NCBI GenBank assembly: GCA_947463325.1
Contig: CANHQT010000012.1
Coordinates: 1 to 57,158 of the forward strand
Direction: 5' to 3'
Source of the DNA: Sphingomonadaceae bacterium
GTDB taxonomy: Bacteria > Pseudomonadota > Alphaproteobacteria > Sphingomonadales > Sphingomonadaceae
DNA: 57,158 nt
Shown here: piece after piece, positions 18,413 through 26,729 of the stretch
How positions within the stretch are numbered: the first letter of the stretch is position 1
How the letters are laid out: every line of letters begins with the position of its first letter
Translations under genes and position numbers: made by a program
Notes under the pieces: generated by a model
What the model saw: only the letters and a program-made list of their open reading frames with translations
The model's database searches: none
Told to the model about the DNA's origin: nothing

Positions 18413-18546
18413 TGTGTCGCCCCGGAAATTCGTCCGGCATCTGTCGGACGTCAGGATCCCGCACAGCAGGGGAGGCTGAAGGGAATGTGCCCGCAAGAGC
18501 TGCATATCGTCGCTCGTTTGGGGCTGAACGGAGGACGAAAAAATGA
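18412..18546 (+). other. 44-codon leader frame between bchZ and pufB
   Basis: An open frame starts at an ATG sharing one base with the bchZ stop and ends in a TGA that overlaps the pufB ATG (ATGA). The peptide would be basic and Cys-containing (begins [15 protein letters not shown], ends GAERRTKK) with no TM segment, unlike PufQ. A hairpin CGTCCG-N8-CGGACG lies within it (about 18431-18450). It may be a translated coupling leader or only a chance frame in untranslated leader. I favour the leader explanation without strong evidence. Confidence 0.25.
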
Positions 18547-18695
18547 GCGATAACGAACGCTTCGGACCCGGGGCCTACCTGACCCCAGAAGAAGCCAAGG
18601 AGTTCCACAAGATCTTCATGAGCAGCTTCATTGGATTTACATCCATTGCCATCGTTGCCCATGCGCTTGTGTGGTTCTGGCGCCCCTGGTTCTGA
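18543..18695 (+). CDS. pufB: light-harvesting 1 beta subunit
   Basis: 50 residues, typical LH1 beta: acidic N-terminus (LTPEEAKEFHKIF), one TM helix, and the bacteriochlorophyll-ligand His40 in IAIVAHALVWFWRPWF. It sits in the intracytoplasmic or inner membrane and pairs with PufA around the reaction centre. A strong ribosome site (CGGAGGA) precedes the ATG. It is the first gene of pufBALM; no pufQ is visible upstream and no PpsR site is near, so it depends on the bchC promoter or an unrecognised local one. Confidence 0.97.
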   Translation: MSDNERFGPGAYLTPEEAKEFHKIFMSSFIGFTSIAIVAHALVWFWRPWF

Positions 18696-18748
18696 TCCGG
18701 ATACCAGGATCAGCAAATAATTGCTCTACATGATCAAGGAGAATCCAA

Positions 18749-18982
18749 ATGTGGAGACTGTGGATGATTTTCGACCCGCGGCGAACGCTGGTCGCACTAG
18801 CCATTTTCCTTTTCGTGCTCGCGTTCCTGCTGCACTTCATCATGATCAGCACTGACAGATATGGTGTTGAAACCTGGTGGAATGGTCCGCCGCAGGTTGC
18901 TGCAGCCGTAGCTGCCGCTCCGGCCGCACCGGCAGCTCCGGTTGCCGCTGCTCCGGCTCCGGCTCCGGCTCCGGCGCAATAA
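18749..18982 (+). CDS. pufA: light-harvesting 1 alpha subunit with Ala/Pro-rich C-terminal tail
   Basis: 77 residues; the core is canonical LH1 alpha: MWRLWMIFDPRRTLVALAIF, BChl-ligand His29 in AFLLHFIMIST, and the Trp pair WW at 43-44. The usual domain ends near residue 46. Residues 47-77 form a tail made almost only of Ala, Pro and Val (ending APAPAPAPAQ), encoded in part by four tandem GCTCCG units at 18950-18973. In LH1 alpha the C-terminus faces the periplasm, so this tail should project there. RBS AAGGAG lies about 10 bases before the ATG. Confidence 0.97.
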   Translation: MWRLWMIFDPRRTLVALAIFLFVLAFLLHFIMISTDRYGVETWWNGPPQVAAAVAAAPAAPAAPVAAAPAPAPAPAQ

Positions 18983-18992
18983 CCGGACCCAC

Positions 18993-19036
18993 TCCCGAAG
19001 AGCACGTGGCGCTGCGGCGTCACGTGTCTCTCGGGA
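18993..19036 (+). other. pufA-pufL intercistronic hairpin 1
   Basis: A long stem of about 15 bp: TCCCGA-(A)-GAG-CACGTG pairs with CACGTG-(T)-CTC-TCGGGA, loop of 12 bases. No poly-T follows. In other purple bacteria a hairpin at this place blocks 3' decay of pufBA mRNA, giving more LH1 than RC message; the same role is inferred here. Confidence 0.8.
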
Positions 19037-19043
19037 AAAGGTA

Positions 19044-19076
19044 GCCGCTGACCGGGATTGTCCGGCGATAAGCGGC
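19044..19076 (+). other. pufA-pufL intercistronic hairpin 2
   Basis: Outer stem GCCGCT/AGCGGC with an inner CCGG/CCGG pair (GATTGT loop). It follows hairpin 1 by 7 bp and likely adds to processing or stabilisation of the pufBA segment. Confidence 0.6.
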
Positions 19077-19146
19077 ATAGTGAAACTGACCGCAAGGCGG
19101 GCAGCAGAGCCATATTTCTGTCCGGAGGGGCAGCAGGGGACGTGCC

Positions 19147-19971
19147 ATGTCAATGCTGAGCTTTGAGCGAAAATATCGGGTCCGTGGCGGGACCTTGATC
19201 GGCGGGGATATGTTCGATTTTTGGATCGGACCTTTCTACGTCGGCTTCTTCGGCGTGACGACGGCGATTTTCGCCATCCTCGGCACGGCGCTTATCTTCT
19301 ATGCGGCGGCCATCGGTCCGACCTGGAATCCGTGGCTGATTTCGATCAATCCGCCGGATGTTTCCTACGGGCTGGGCTTGGCGCCGCTCAAGGAAGGCGG
19401 TTTCTGGCAAATCATCACCATTTGCGCGATCGGGGCGTTTGTGTCCTGGGCACTGCGCGAGGTGGAGATAAGCCGCAAACTGGGCATGGGCTATCATGTG
19501 CCTTTCGCCTTCGGCATGGCGATCCTCGCCTATGTGACGCTGGTGGTTTTCCGGCCCGTTCTGATGGGCGCTTGGAGTCACGGCTTTCCCTATGGCATCT
19601 TCACCCACCTCGATTGGGTGTCGAACACCGGCTACGCCTATGTGAACTTCCATTATAATCCGGCGCACATGATCGCGGTGTCGTTCTTCTTCACGACCTG
19701 CCTCGCGCTCGCGCTGCATGGCGCGCTGATCCTTTCGGCGGTCAATCCCAAAAAGGGTGAGACGGTCAAAACGCCGGAGTATGAAGACACCTTCTTCCGC
19801 GACTTCATCGGCTATTCGGTCGGAACCATCGGTATTCACCGCGTGGGTCTGTTCCTTGCACTGAATGCTGGTTTCTGGAGCGCGGTGTGCATCATCATCG
19901 CTGGGCCGCTGTACGACGGCAGCTTCCCGGAATGGTGGGAATGGTGGCGCAACATGCCGATCTGGTCGTAA
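19147..19971 (+). CDS. pufL: photosynthetic reaction centre L subunit
   Basis: 274 residues, five TM helices. It begins [20 protein letters not shown]. The segment [20 protein letters not shown] holds the special-pair His ligand, and [20 protein letters not shown] the non-haem iron ligand region. It binds the special pair, accessory BChl, BPheo and QB with PufM. ATG 19147 follows the two hairpins and a purine-rich ribosome site (CAGGGGA). Confidence 0.98.
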   Translation: MSMLSFERKYRVRGGTLIGGDMFDFWIGPFYVGFFGVTTAIFAILGTALIFYAAAIGPTWNPWLISINPPDVSYGLGLAPLKEGGFWQIITICAIGAFVSWALREVEISRKLGMGYHVPFAFGMAILAYVTLVVFRPVLMGAWSHGFPYGIFTHLDWVSNTGYAYVNFHYNPAHMIAVSFFFTTCLALALHGALILSAVNPKKGETVKTPEYEDTFFRDFIGYSVGTIGIHRVGLFLALNAGFWSAVCIIIAGPLYDGSFPEWWEWWRNMPIWS

Positions 19972-19986
19972 CGGGAGGGCAAGGCA

Positions 19987-20913
19987 GTGGCACGCTATCA
20001 GAACATCTTCACACAAGTGCAGCTGGTCCACGCCCCGGAAATGGGCATGGCACTACCCGCTGGGGATGAACCCCGCATCGGGATGACCGGGTTCAGCTAC
20101 TGGATGGGCAAGTTCGGCCAGGCGCAGATCGGTCCCATCTATCTCGGATGGACTGGCCTTGCAGCCCTGCTGTGCGGCTTCATCGCGATCGAGATTATCG
20201 GGCTCAACATGCTCGCGTCGGTCAACTGGGATCTGGGCGAATTTGTGCGCCAGTTCTTCTGGCTCGGCCTTGCGCCGCCGGGGCCGGAGCATGGCTTCGA
20301 TCCATTCGTCCCTCTGAATGAGGGCGGCTGGTGGATCATGGCGGGGTTCTTCCTCACCTTGTCCATCCTGCTGTGGTGGGTCAGGGGCTATCGCCGCGCC
20401 CGTGCACTCGGCATGGGGACCCATGTCAGCTGGGCCTTCGCGGCTGCCATCTGGCTCTATCTGGTGATCGGCTTCATCCGGCCCTTCTTCATGGACAGCT
20501 GGGCCCAATCGGTGCCGTTTGGTATCTTCCCGCACCTCGAATGGACGAACAACTTCTCGCTGCAATACGGGAACCTGTTCTACAATCCGTTCCACGCGCT
20601 CTCGATCGTCTTCCTCTATGGATCGGCGCTCCTGTTCGCGATGCACGGCGCGACGATCCTCGCGGTCGGCCGCTACGGCGGGGAACGTGAACTCGAACAG
20701 ATCACCGACCGCGGGACTGCCTCCGAACGCGCCGCCCTGTTCTGGCGCTGGACGATGGGTTTCAACGCCACGATGGAATCGATCCATCGCTGGGCTTGGT
20801 GGTTTGCAGTCCTGTGCCCGATCACCGGGGGGATCGGCATCCTTCTGACCGGCACCGTGGTCGACAATTGGTACCTGTGGGCGATCGAACACAATTACGC
20901 GCCCGAATACTAG
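19987..20913 (+). CDS. pufM: photosynthetic reaction centre M subunit
   Basis: 308 residues, five TM helices. GTG start 19987 ([12 protein letters not shown]) follows GGGAGGG. Diagnostic segments are [20 protein letters not shown] (special-pair His), [20 protein letters not shown] (iron ligand region) and [20 protein letters not shown]. It ends normally (EHNYAPEY). There is no pufC or pufX downstream; an intrinsic terminator lies 44 bp after the stop. Confidence 0.98.
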   Translation: MARYQNIFTQVQLVHAPEMGMALPAGDEPRIGMTGFSYWMGKFGQAQIGPIYLGWTGLAALLCGFIAIEIIGLNMLASVNWDLGEFVRQFFWLGLAPPGPEHGFDPFVPLNEGGWWIMAGFFLTLSILLWWVRGYRRARALGMGTHVSWAFAAAIWLYLVIGFIRPFFMDSWAQSVPFGIFPHLEWTNNFSLQYGNLFYNPFHALSIVFLYGSALLFAMHGATILAVGRYGGERELEQITDRGTASERAALFWRWTMGFNATMESIHRWAWWFAVLCPITGGIGILLTGTVVDNWYLWAIEHNYAPEY

Positions 20914-20956
20914 ACCCTCTCCCCGATGCCGGAGCCCGTTCGGGCACGGCACCCGG

Positions 20957-20991
20957 AAAGCCCGGTCGCTCACAAGGCGGCCGGGCTTTTT
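20957..20991 (+). terminator. intrinsic terminator of the puf operon
   Basis: Stem AAAGCCCGG / CCGGGCTTT with T-run (CCGGGCTTTTT, 20981-20991), loop 15 bases. A small GCCC-GTTC-GGGC hairpin precedes it (20934-20945). It ends the bchCXYZ-pufBALM transcript. Confidence 0.85.
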
Positions 20992-21009
20992 GATTATCGA
21001 ATGGCTTTC

Positions 21010-21273
21010 TCAGGGGCTGGGCGGGCTGACCAGCGGGCGCCGACGCAGATCAAGGACATGCACCGGAAAGGCGAGGGCGAGCGGGATGGCGATCCAGGGC
21101 CAGGCCATTCCGGTAAGCGCAGCCCGTAAACCCAGCATCATCAGCACGGCGGGAAGGAGGGCAGGGATAATGTCGGCCCAGCGCCCGCCGCGCCATTTCA
21201 GCCAGACGGCCTCTGCAGCGAGAACCAGCAGCACGACATCGACTGCGCGGCCGCTGGAGAAGAATGCTTCCAT
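21010..21273 (-). CDS. small membrane protein downstream of tspO
   Basis: 87 residues with two or three hydrophobic segments (VDVVLLVLAAEAVWLKW; IIPALLPAVLMMLGL; WPWIAIPLALAFPVHVLDL) and a Pro-rich basic end. It starts 8 bp after the tspO stop on the same strand, so it is the last gene of the ppaA-to-tspO transcription unit. I do not recognise a named family. A role in the pigment membrane is inferred from position only. Confidence 0.75.
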   Translation of the reverse strand: MEAFFSSGRAVDVVLLVLAAEAVWLKWRGGRWADIIPALLPAVLMMLGLRAALTGMAWPWIAIPLALAFPVHVLDLRRRPLVSPPSP

Positions 21274-21281
21274 GTCGGGCG

Positions 21282-21764
21282 TCAGACGAAGGGGCCGTTG
21301 AGCTGCACGATCTGCCAGTTAAGCGCGCCGGCGATGGTCACCCAGATGATATAGGGCAAGAGCAGCGCTGCTGCGCCTTTCGAGAAGCGGCCGCAGAAGA
21401 TGATCAGCGCGAGGATCGACAGCCAAAGAAGGATCAGCTCGTAAAAGGCGAGGTCCGGGCGCTGCATCCTGAAAAACACGAAGCTCCAGCCGAGGTTCAG
21501 AAACCCGTTGAGCGCGAACAGGCCGATCGCGATTTCGGCATCGCGCCGCGTGGGTGCCTTTTGCCAGGCCAGCAAACCGGCGAGCGCGATCATCGCGAAC
21601 ACTGCGGTCCAGATGATGCCGAATGCATAGTCCGGCGGCGCCCATTCGGGCTGTTGGAGGCTGTAATACCAGCCGTCGAGAACGGTTATTGTCCCGCCGA
21701 CGACAGCGGTGATCAGCGCTAGCGAACCGGCGATGATGACGGGGAAGATGGCAGCACGTGTCAT
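21282..21764 (-). CDS. tspO: TspO/MBR family tryptophan-rich sensory protein
   Basis: 160 residues from ATG 21764, five TM helices, with the TspO signatures WYYSLQQPEWAPPDYAFGIIWT, LNGFLNLGWSFVFF and LLPYIIWVTIAGALN. TspO binds tetrapyrroles; in Rhodobacter it affects expression of photosynthesis genes in response to oxygen. The frame is open upstream, but the family start is here. It lies 14 bp after bchP. Confidence 0.95.
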   Translation of the reverse strand: MTRAAIFPVIIAGSLALITAVVGGTITVLDGWYYSLQQPEWAPPDYAFGIIWTAVFAMIALAGLLAWQKAPTRRDAEIAIGLFALNGFLNLGWSFVFFRMQRPDLAFYELILLWLSILALIIFCGRFSKGAAALLLPYIIWVTIAGALNWQIVQLNGPFV

Positions 21765-21778
21765 GTCAGGCGCGATAC

Positions 21779-22975
21779 TCAGCTTTGCGCGGCGCGCAGC
21801 CCGAACAGGTGCCCCAGATCCTTGAAGAAAATCCGCACATGCGCCATCGGGTCTCGCCGCGGCAACTTTTTGTGCATGTATGCCTGCCAGGTCAAGCGCT
21901 GGACGTCGGGGTCGGCGCACATGCTCACGAAACGTTCGCGACGCGCGTCACTCGAATACCAGAAATACTGCATGATCCCGAGGATCCAGAACACGCGACC
22001 GTGCGCCTTCATGAAGCGCTTGCGCGCCATACGCAGCGCTCGTGCATCGCCGCTTGCAAGGAAGGCGGCAACTGCGTCCGCGCTGTTCCGGCCAGCGGTC
22101 ATCGCATAATAGATGCCTTCCCCGGATGAGGGGGCGACCACGCCTGCGGCATCGCCGGCGACGAGGACATTGCGGCCGTTGTCCCATCGCTTCAGCGGTT
22201 TGAGCGGGATGGGCGCACCTTCGGTACGGACCGTCTTCCAATGGGCCAGGCCAACTTCGGCGCGCAGCACGCGGGTGGCATCACGCAGCGCAAAGCCCTT
22301 GTCCGCGCTGCCCAGCCCGATGCTGGCCTGTTTGCCGTGCGGAAATATCCAGGCATAGAAATCGGGCGACAAATGGCCCTGATAATAAACGTCACAGCGC
22401 GTCGGGTCATAATCCTCGCGGATCATGTCTGGCACTTCGACAATCTCGTGATAGGCGAACACGCAAGGCACCCGGTCGGCACCAGCGATACATTGTCGTG
22501 CTACGGCGGATCGCGCGCCATCCGCTCCGATCACCGATCGCGCAGTCACCGTCTCAGGCTCGGCATTGCGGTCCCGCCGGTAGGTGAGGGTGACGATTGG
22601 CTTGCTGTCATCCACTTCTTCGCATCGGCCAGTTACCCGCACTGCCCCGGCGGACGCTGCGCGTTCACGCAGCCATTCGTCAAAATGCTCGCGGTCTACC
22701 ATCCCGACGAAGCCTTCCTCGCCGACCGGCATCACCACTTTTCGGTTGGACGGCGCAATGATCCGGGCGGACTTTGCACGTGCCACAAGCAGGCTGGGTG
22801 GAATGTCGAATTCCTTCAGCAGCTGCGGCGGGACAGCGCCTCCGCACGGCTTGATCCGGCCAGCCTTGTCGAGCAGCATCACTCTGTGCCCGGCACGTGC
22901 CAAGTCGTGCGCGGCGGTCGCTCCCGATGGGCCCCCGCCCACCACGATCACATCATAATCCGCCTGCATGGTCAT
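21779..22975 (-). CDS. bchP: geranylgeranyl diphosphate / geranylgeranyl-bacteriochlorophyll reductase
   Basis: 398 residues from ATG 22975. FAD-binding VIVVGGGPSGATAAHDLARAG, the PCGGAVPP segment, and the later FAD motif NVLVAGDAAGVVAPSSGEGI. It reduces the geranylgeranyl tail of bacteriochlorophyll a to phytyl using NADPH. The ATG overlaps the stop of the upstream bch2 gene (ATGA); a second ATG follows two codons later. Order bchG-bch2-bchP is typical. Confidence 0.96.
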   Translation of the reverse strand: MTMQADYDVIVVGGGPSGATAAHDLARAGHRVMLLDKAGRIKPCGGAVPPQLLKEFDIPPSLLVARAKSARIIAPSNRKVVMPVGEEGFVGMVDREHFDEWLRERAASAGAVRVTGRCEEVDDSKPIVTLTYRRDRNAEPETVTARSVIGADGARSAVARQCIAGADRVPCVFAYHEIVEVPDMIREDYDPTRCDVYYQGHLSPDFYAWIFPHGKQASIGLGSADKGFALRDATRVLRAEVGLAHWKTVRTEGAPIPLKPLKRWDNGRNVLVAGDAAGVVAPSSGEGIYYAMTAGRNSADAVAAFLASGDARALRMARKRFMKAHGRVFWILGIMQYFWYSSDARRERFVSMCADPDVQRLTWQAYMHKKLPRRDPMAHVRIFFKDLGHLFGLRAAQS

Positions 22976-24300
22976 GCCTCCAACGCCTCCCGCTGCCCGA
23001 TCGCGCGCACCATGGAGGTGCCGACCGCAGTCAGTGCGGCCAGCACAAACAATACGGCTTCGATCAGGAAAACCGTCGCAAAGGCCGGGCCGTCGGCTGC
23101 CGCATCGCTGCGGAGCAGATCGACGATGACTGCGCCTGCAAGCCCGCCGGTGCCGAATGCGATCGCCTGTGCCGCGCCCCACACACCCATCCGTGCCCCT
23201 TCGCTACCGCCCTTGCCGTCGCTGGCGAGGCCGAGCATCGCCCCGACCGCCGCTACGGCGAAAACGCCGTTGGCAAAGCCTAGGCCGAAGACATTGGCCC
23301 TCAGTGGCCAGGCGGGGCCGACCATCGCCGCGCCGGCGAGGCCGACCAGCATCACCGCTGATCCCACGCAGCCGAGCACGATCCAAAGCTTCACATTCGC
23401 GCCGAAGCGCCGCGCATAGAGCGTGCCGCCGACGCCCGATGCGAGCATGCCGACAAGGATGCCGCTGTGCTGCACGCCGGCAAGGCCTGTCGACTGTGCC
23501 GGGCTGAACCCGAAGACGAGACCGGCAAAAGGTTCAAGGATCAGGTCTTGCATCGAATAGGCGACCATCGAGACAAATACGAACCAGGTGAATCGCCGTG
23601 CCTGCCCGTCCGCCCAGATTGCACGCAGCGCCTCGGGAAAGCTCTGCCCGTCAGCTTCTTCGGGTATCTTCAGTGCAATGGTGTCCGCCTCGAAACGCAA
23701 TAGCGCCAGCAGCGCCACACAGAATGCGCCGAGCACAATCAGGCTGACAACGATGGCCAGGCGTGCCTCGCTGAACGGCTCCAGCCAGACCTGCGAAAGA
23801 GCGGCGGCGACGACAATGCCCGCAACCATCATCGTCCAGGTGATGGCCGCAGCGGCTGGCTTGCGCGCCGGTTCGACGCGGGAAGCGAGCAAGGCGAGCA
23901 GCGCGGTTCCGGCCATGCCTACACCGATGCCGATCATGGTGAAGGAAAGGATCCCAAGCAAAACGGCTGTCACCCCGCCTGTCGCCATCATGATTGTCGC
24001 ATTGACAGCAAGCAGCATGCCGAGCGCCAGCACGCCCAGCCCACAGACAATCCATGGGGTTCTTGCCTGCGTCTGATCGGATTGGTGGCCCCACAATGGA
24101 CGGGTGAGCTGCACCGCATAATGCCAGGCAACAAGGGCTGCCGGCACGGCGGCTGCGACGGCATATTCCACCACCATCACCCGGTTGAGCAGTGATGTGC
24201 CGAGCATCACCATCGCGCCGATTGCGGCTTGTACGGTGCCGAGGCGCATGATGCCCAGCCAGCCGATCCCTGTGCTCCCTGTCTGAGGAAGTGCCGTCAT
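22972..24300 (-). CDS. BCH2/PucC-type major facilitator transporter
   Basis: 442 residues with about 12 hydrophobic segments. It is related to LhaA/PucC: ALVAWHYAVQLTRPLWGHQSDQ and GFSPAQSTGLAGVQHSGILVG are seen. Genes of this type between bchG and bchP are called bch2 or orf428; they are thought to help deliver or assemble pigment, but the transported molecule is not proven. ATG 24300 overlaps the bchG stop (ATGA). It shares the MFS-BCH1 fold with lhaA at 36419. Confidence 0.92.
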   Translation of the reverse strand: MTALPQTGSTGIGWLGIMRLGTVQAAIGAMVMLGTSLLNRVMVVEYAVAAAVPAALVAWHYAVQLTRPLWGHQSDQTQARTPWIVCGLGVLALGMLLAVNATIMMATGGVTAVLLGILSFTMIGIGVGMAGTALLALLASRVEPARKPAAAAITWTMMVAGIVVAAALSQVWLEPFSEARLAIVVSLIVLGAFCVALLALLRFEADTIALKIPEEADGQSFPEALRAIWADGQARRFTWFVFVSMVAYSMQDLILEPFAGLVFGFSPAQSTGLAGVQHSGILVGMLASGVGGTLYARRFGANVKLWIVLGCVGSAVMLVGLAGAAMVGPAWPLRANVFGLGFANGVFAVAAVGAMLGLASDGKGGSEGARMGVWGAAQAIAFGTGGLAGAVIVDLLRSDAAADGPAFATVFLIEAVLFVLAALTAVGTSMVRAIGQREALEA

Positions 24301-25199
24301 AGATATCCCCCCAAACCGAGCGCCGCTGCCAGCATTCCGAGCACGTAGAGCAGGACGCCGGTTGCGTTGTACCAGGGCGCCAGCCGCGCCGGATCTTGCG
24401 TGAGACGCCCCATCAGCAATACTTGAATGCACAGCGCGACGCTGACGATGCCTGCTGAAAATGTGAGACCTTGCATCCAGAGGATCGCGACAACCGCGAT
24501 CTGGGCTTTCGCCATCACGGCACAGGCAATGAAAGCGGCAGGGCGGACGCCGATCGTGACGGGCAGGGAACGCAGGCCGGTTATTCTGTCCCCGTCAACC
24601 GCCTTGAAGTCGTTGAGGGTCATGATGCCAAATGCGCCGACGCTGTAGAGCAGCAGGACGATCAGCGTGACGTGTGACGGCAACGTCCCAAGCATCACGC
24701 TCACGCCAGTAAACCAAGAAATCCCCTCGTAGCTGAGAGCGCAAAGCAGCGGGCCTGCAATGCCGCTGCGCTTGAACCTGAAAGGTGGCGCGCTGTACGC
24801 CCACGCGCTGAGCAACGCGGCGCAAGTCGCCAGCATCACCCATTCACCCAAGGCCGTCGCTAGCCCCAGCGATAGCCCGCACCCGACAAGAGCGATGCCT
24901 ACCGGCCAGCGGCCGGGAACGCGCCCTGACGGTATCGGCCGGTGCGGTTCATTGATCGCGTCGACATACCGGTCGCACCAGTCGTTGATGACCTGGCTGG
25001 TGCCGCACACCAGCGGCCCGCAAAGGATGATGCCGGCCGCAAGAAACAACCAGTTGTCGGCGATTGACGCACCTGAGGAGACAACGCCGCACAGGAATGC
25101 CCACATTGGTGGGAACCAAGTGACGGGCTTGGTCAGTTCGACAATATCCGCGAGTTGCGGACGTGTCGCTGCTGCGCGGGGGATAGCCGACTCCGCCAT
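24297..25199 (-). CDS. bchG: bacteriochlorophyll a synthase
   Basis: 300 residues, UbiA-type prenyltransferase with about eight TM helices. The first Asp-rich motif is NDWCDRYVDAINEPHRPIPSG, the second NDFKAVDGDRITGLRSLPV. It esterifies bacteriochlorophyllide a with geranylgeranyl diphosphate. A PpsR operator lies 30 bp upstream, overlapping a predicted promoter: TTGACA, 17 bp, TAGCCT on the minus strand (25234 to 25206). Confidence 0.96.
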   Translation of the reverse strand: MAESAIPRAAATRPQLADIVELTKPVTWFPPMWAFLCGVVSSGASIADNWLFLAAGIILCGPLVCGTSQVINDWCDRYVDAINEPHRPIPSGRVPGRWPVGIALVGCGLSLGLATALGEWVMLATCAALLSAWAYSAPPFRFKRSGIAGPLLCALSYEGISWFTGVSVMLGTLPSHVTLIVLLLYSVGAFGIMTLNDFKAVDGDRITGLRSLPVTIGVRPAAFIACAVMAKAQIAVVAILWMQGLTFSAGIVSVALCIQVLLMGRLTQDPARLAPWYNATGVLLYVLGMLAAALGLGGYL

Positions 25200-25228
25200 A
25201 TTCGGAGGCTATGCCCCAGCGTATCTGG

Positions 25229-25246
25229 TGTCAAATTATTTGGACA
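25229..25246. promoter_or_regulatory. PpsR/CrtJ operator upstream of bchG
   Basis: Perfect TGTC-N10-GACA between ppsR and bchG. Read on the minus strand its right half is the TTGACA -35 of the predicted bchG promoter. No second site at about 24 bp is visible. Confidence 0.8.
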
Positions 25247-25288
25247 GCTTATGAGTCAGCAAATCTTGTCGATTCAAATGCGCTGTCG

Positions 25289-26704
25289 TCAATCCCGTCC
25301 CACGAGGTTGCCCAGCCCGTGGCGATGCAGCTTCGAATAGAGACTCTGTCGACTAAGACCCAGGATCTCCGCTGCTGATGCCCGGTTGTCGGCCGTGTGT
25401 ATCAATGCCGCTTCGATGCACATGCGTTCGATTAGATCGGTGCTTTCGCGGACAATTTCTTTCAGCGGTTTGCGGCCGACCAATTCGGTCAGCTGCTCGA
25501 CTGACCGGGGATAATCCATGCCGGATCCGGGCAGGTCGCGTTCACGCCGCGCGATGCTGCGCAGCGAATAACCGAACAGCGGCTGCTCTCGCTCGACCAA
25601 TATGGCAGAGATTTCCACGGGTTCGCTGCCGCCGCCTAGGTCATTGATGACAGAGCCGAAATTGCGGATGATCTGATGATCTTTGAGCTGCTTTTTCAGA
25701 AGGTTGAGATCGACATCCGCCCGGCCGAGAAACTGGCTGAACGGTGCGCCGAGCAGCTGTTCGACTGATGCAGCATGAACCAGTTCGGCAAATGCCTGAT
25801 TGGCGACCACAATCGCCTGCCGGTCGTCGGTCATGACGAACGCGTCGGGCATTTGTTCAACGACGCTAAGAACATGGCGGTCGGATTGCTTGGACGGCAC
25901 TTCGTGCAAGCCATCGTCAATGTTGATCAGCCAGAACTGCCGGCTGGCCTGACGAAATGGCGAGGCGGTAATCTTCACGAAGCCTGTCCGCTCCGGGAGC
26001 CGCACGCTCACCGCCGCGGTGGCGCTGTTGACCGCCACAGCGCCGATATAGGCGATAACATCGTGGCGGTGTTGGCCGTCGATCAGGTTCAGGAGCGATT
26101 TGCCTTCCAGTGAGCCCGGGGCCTGCCCGAACAGCCGGTGGCAGGCACTATTGGCTTGCTGGATGATCAAATCATCCGCTTCGGCGATCATCACCGGATA
26201 GGCCATGTTGTCGAACAGCAGGCGAAACCGCGTTTCCGTCTGGCGCAAGTGCAGATAGTCGCGTTCCATCGACTGCTGGGTCTTGAGCAGTCGCTGTTGG
26301 AGCGCGTGTACAGGTCGCAAATCCCGACCAACCGCGATCGCGTGCCCACCGGTTTTCGGCCGGATCAGGCGGTAGTTGACCGGAATATACTCGCCTTCAT
26401 GCAGATGGCTCACCTGGCGCCATCCTGTCGCGGCATCGCCTTCGCCTTGCAGCAATTGCTGGATCTTGCCCTGGCCTTCGACCGTAACCGTATCTGCCCA
26501 CTTCTGCCCGACCCACTGGCGCGCGAAACCGTGATCGTGAAGATTTGCAGCGATATCGAGGATCACGCCCTGCTCGTCGACGCCCAGCATAAAATCGCCC
26601 GCCACGCAGGCAATTTCCATCAGATCGGCCTTTGTGAATCCGGCGAACATTGTTTCCGGATCATTGAAGGGAATCCGATCGCCACTGGTGGTCTCGAGAT
26701 TCAT
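25289..26704 (-). CDS. ppsR: transcriptional repressor PpsR/CrtJ
   Basis: 471 residues: N-terminal domain, two PAS domains (about residues 150-265 and 275-390) and a C-terminal Fis/HTH_8 helix-turn-helix (ASAAEILGLSRQSLYSKL, about 443-460). PpsR represses bch, crt and puf genes under oxygen by binding TGT-N12-ACA. The HTH cysteine is present (Cys429 in RMCIEAAL), but only Cys33 and Cys188 occur elsewhere; no Cys near residue 250, where the partner of the redox disulfide lies in Rhodobacter. It follows ppaA by 25 bp and precedes bchG. Confidence 0.95.
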   Translation of the reverse strand: MNLETTSGDRIPFNDPETMFAGFTKADLMEIACVAGDFMLGVDEQGVILDIAANLHDHGFARQWVGQKWADTVTVEGQGKIQQLLQGEGDAATGWRQVSHLHEGEYIPVNYRLIRPKTGGHAIAVGRDLRPVHALQQRLLKTQQSMERDYLHLRQTETRFRLLFDNMAYPVMIAEADDLIIQQANSACHRLFGQAPGSLEGKSLLNLIDGQHRHDVIAYIGAVAVNSATAAVSVRLPERTGFVKITASPFRQASRQFWLINIDDGLHEVPSKQSDRHVLSVVEQMPDAFVMTDDRQAIVVANQAFAELVHAASVEQLLGAPFSQFLGRADVDLNLLKKQLKDHQIIRNFGSVINDLGGGSEPVEISAILVEREQPLFGYSLRSIARRERDLPGSGMDYPRSVEQLTELVGRKPLKEIVRESTDLIERMCIEAALIHTADNRASAAEILGLSRQSLYSKLHRHGLGNLVGRD

Positions 26705-26729
26705 GGGAGAGATGACGTCCCTTTATAGG

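Noticed and set aside
18413-18542. pufQ between bchZ and pufB
   Set aside because: The only frame gives a basic soluble peptide with no membrane helix, unlike PufQ; kept as a low-confidence leader frame.
18413-18542. PpsR operator before pufB
   Set aside because: No TGT-N12-ACA arrangement could be found in the gap.
20914-21129. Possible pufX or pufC after pufM
   Set aside because: Only a short frame crossing the terminator is present; no TM helix of PufX type and no CXXCH haem motif.
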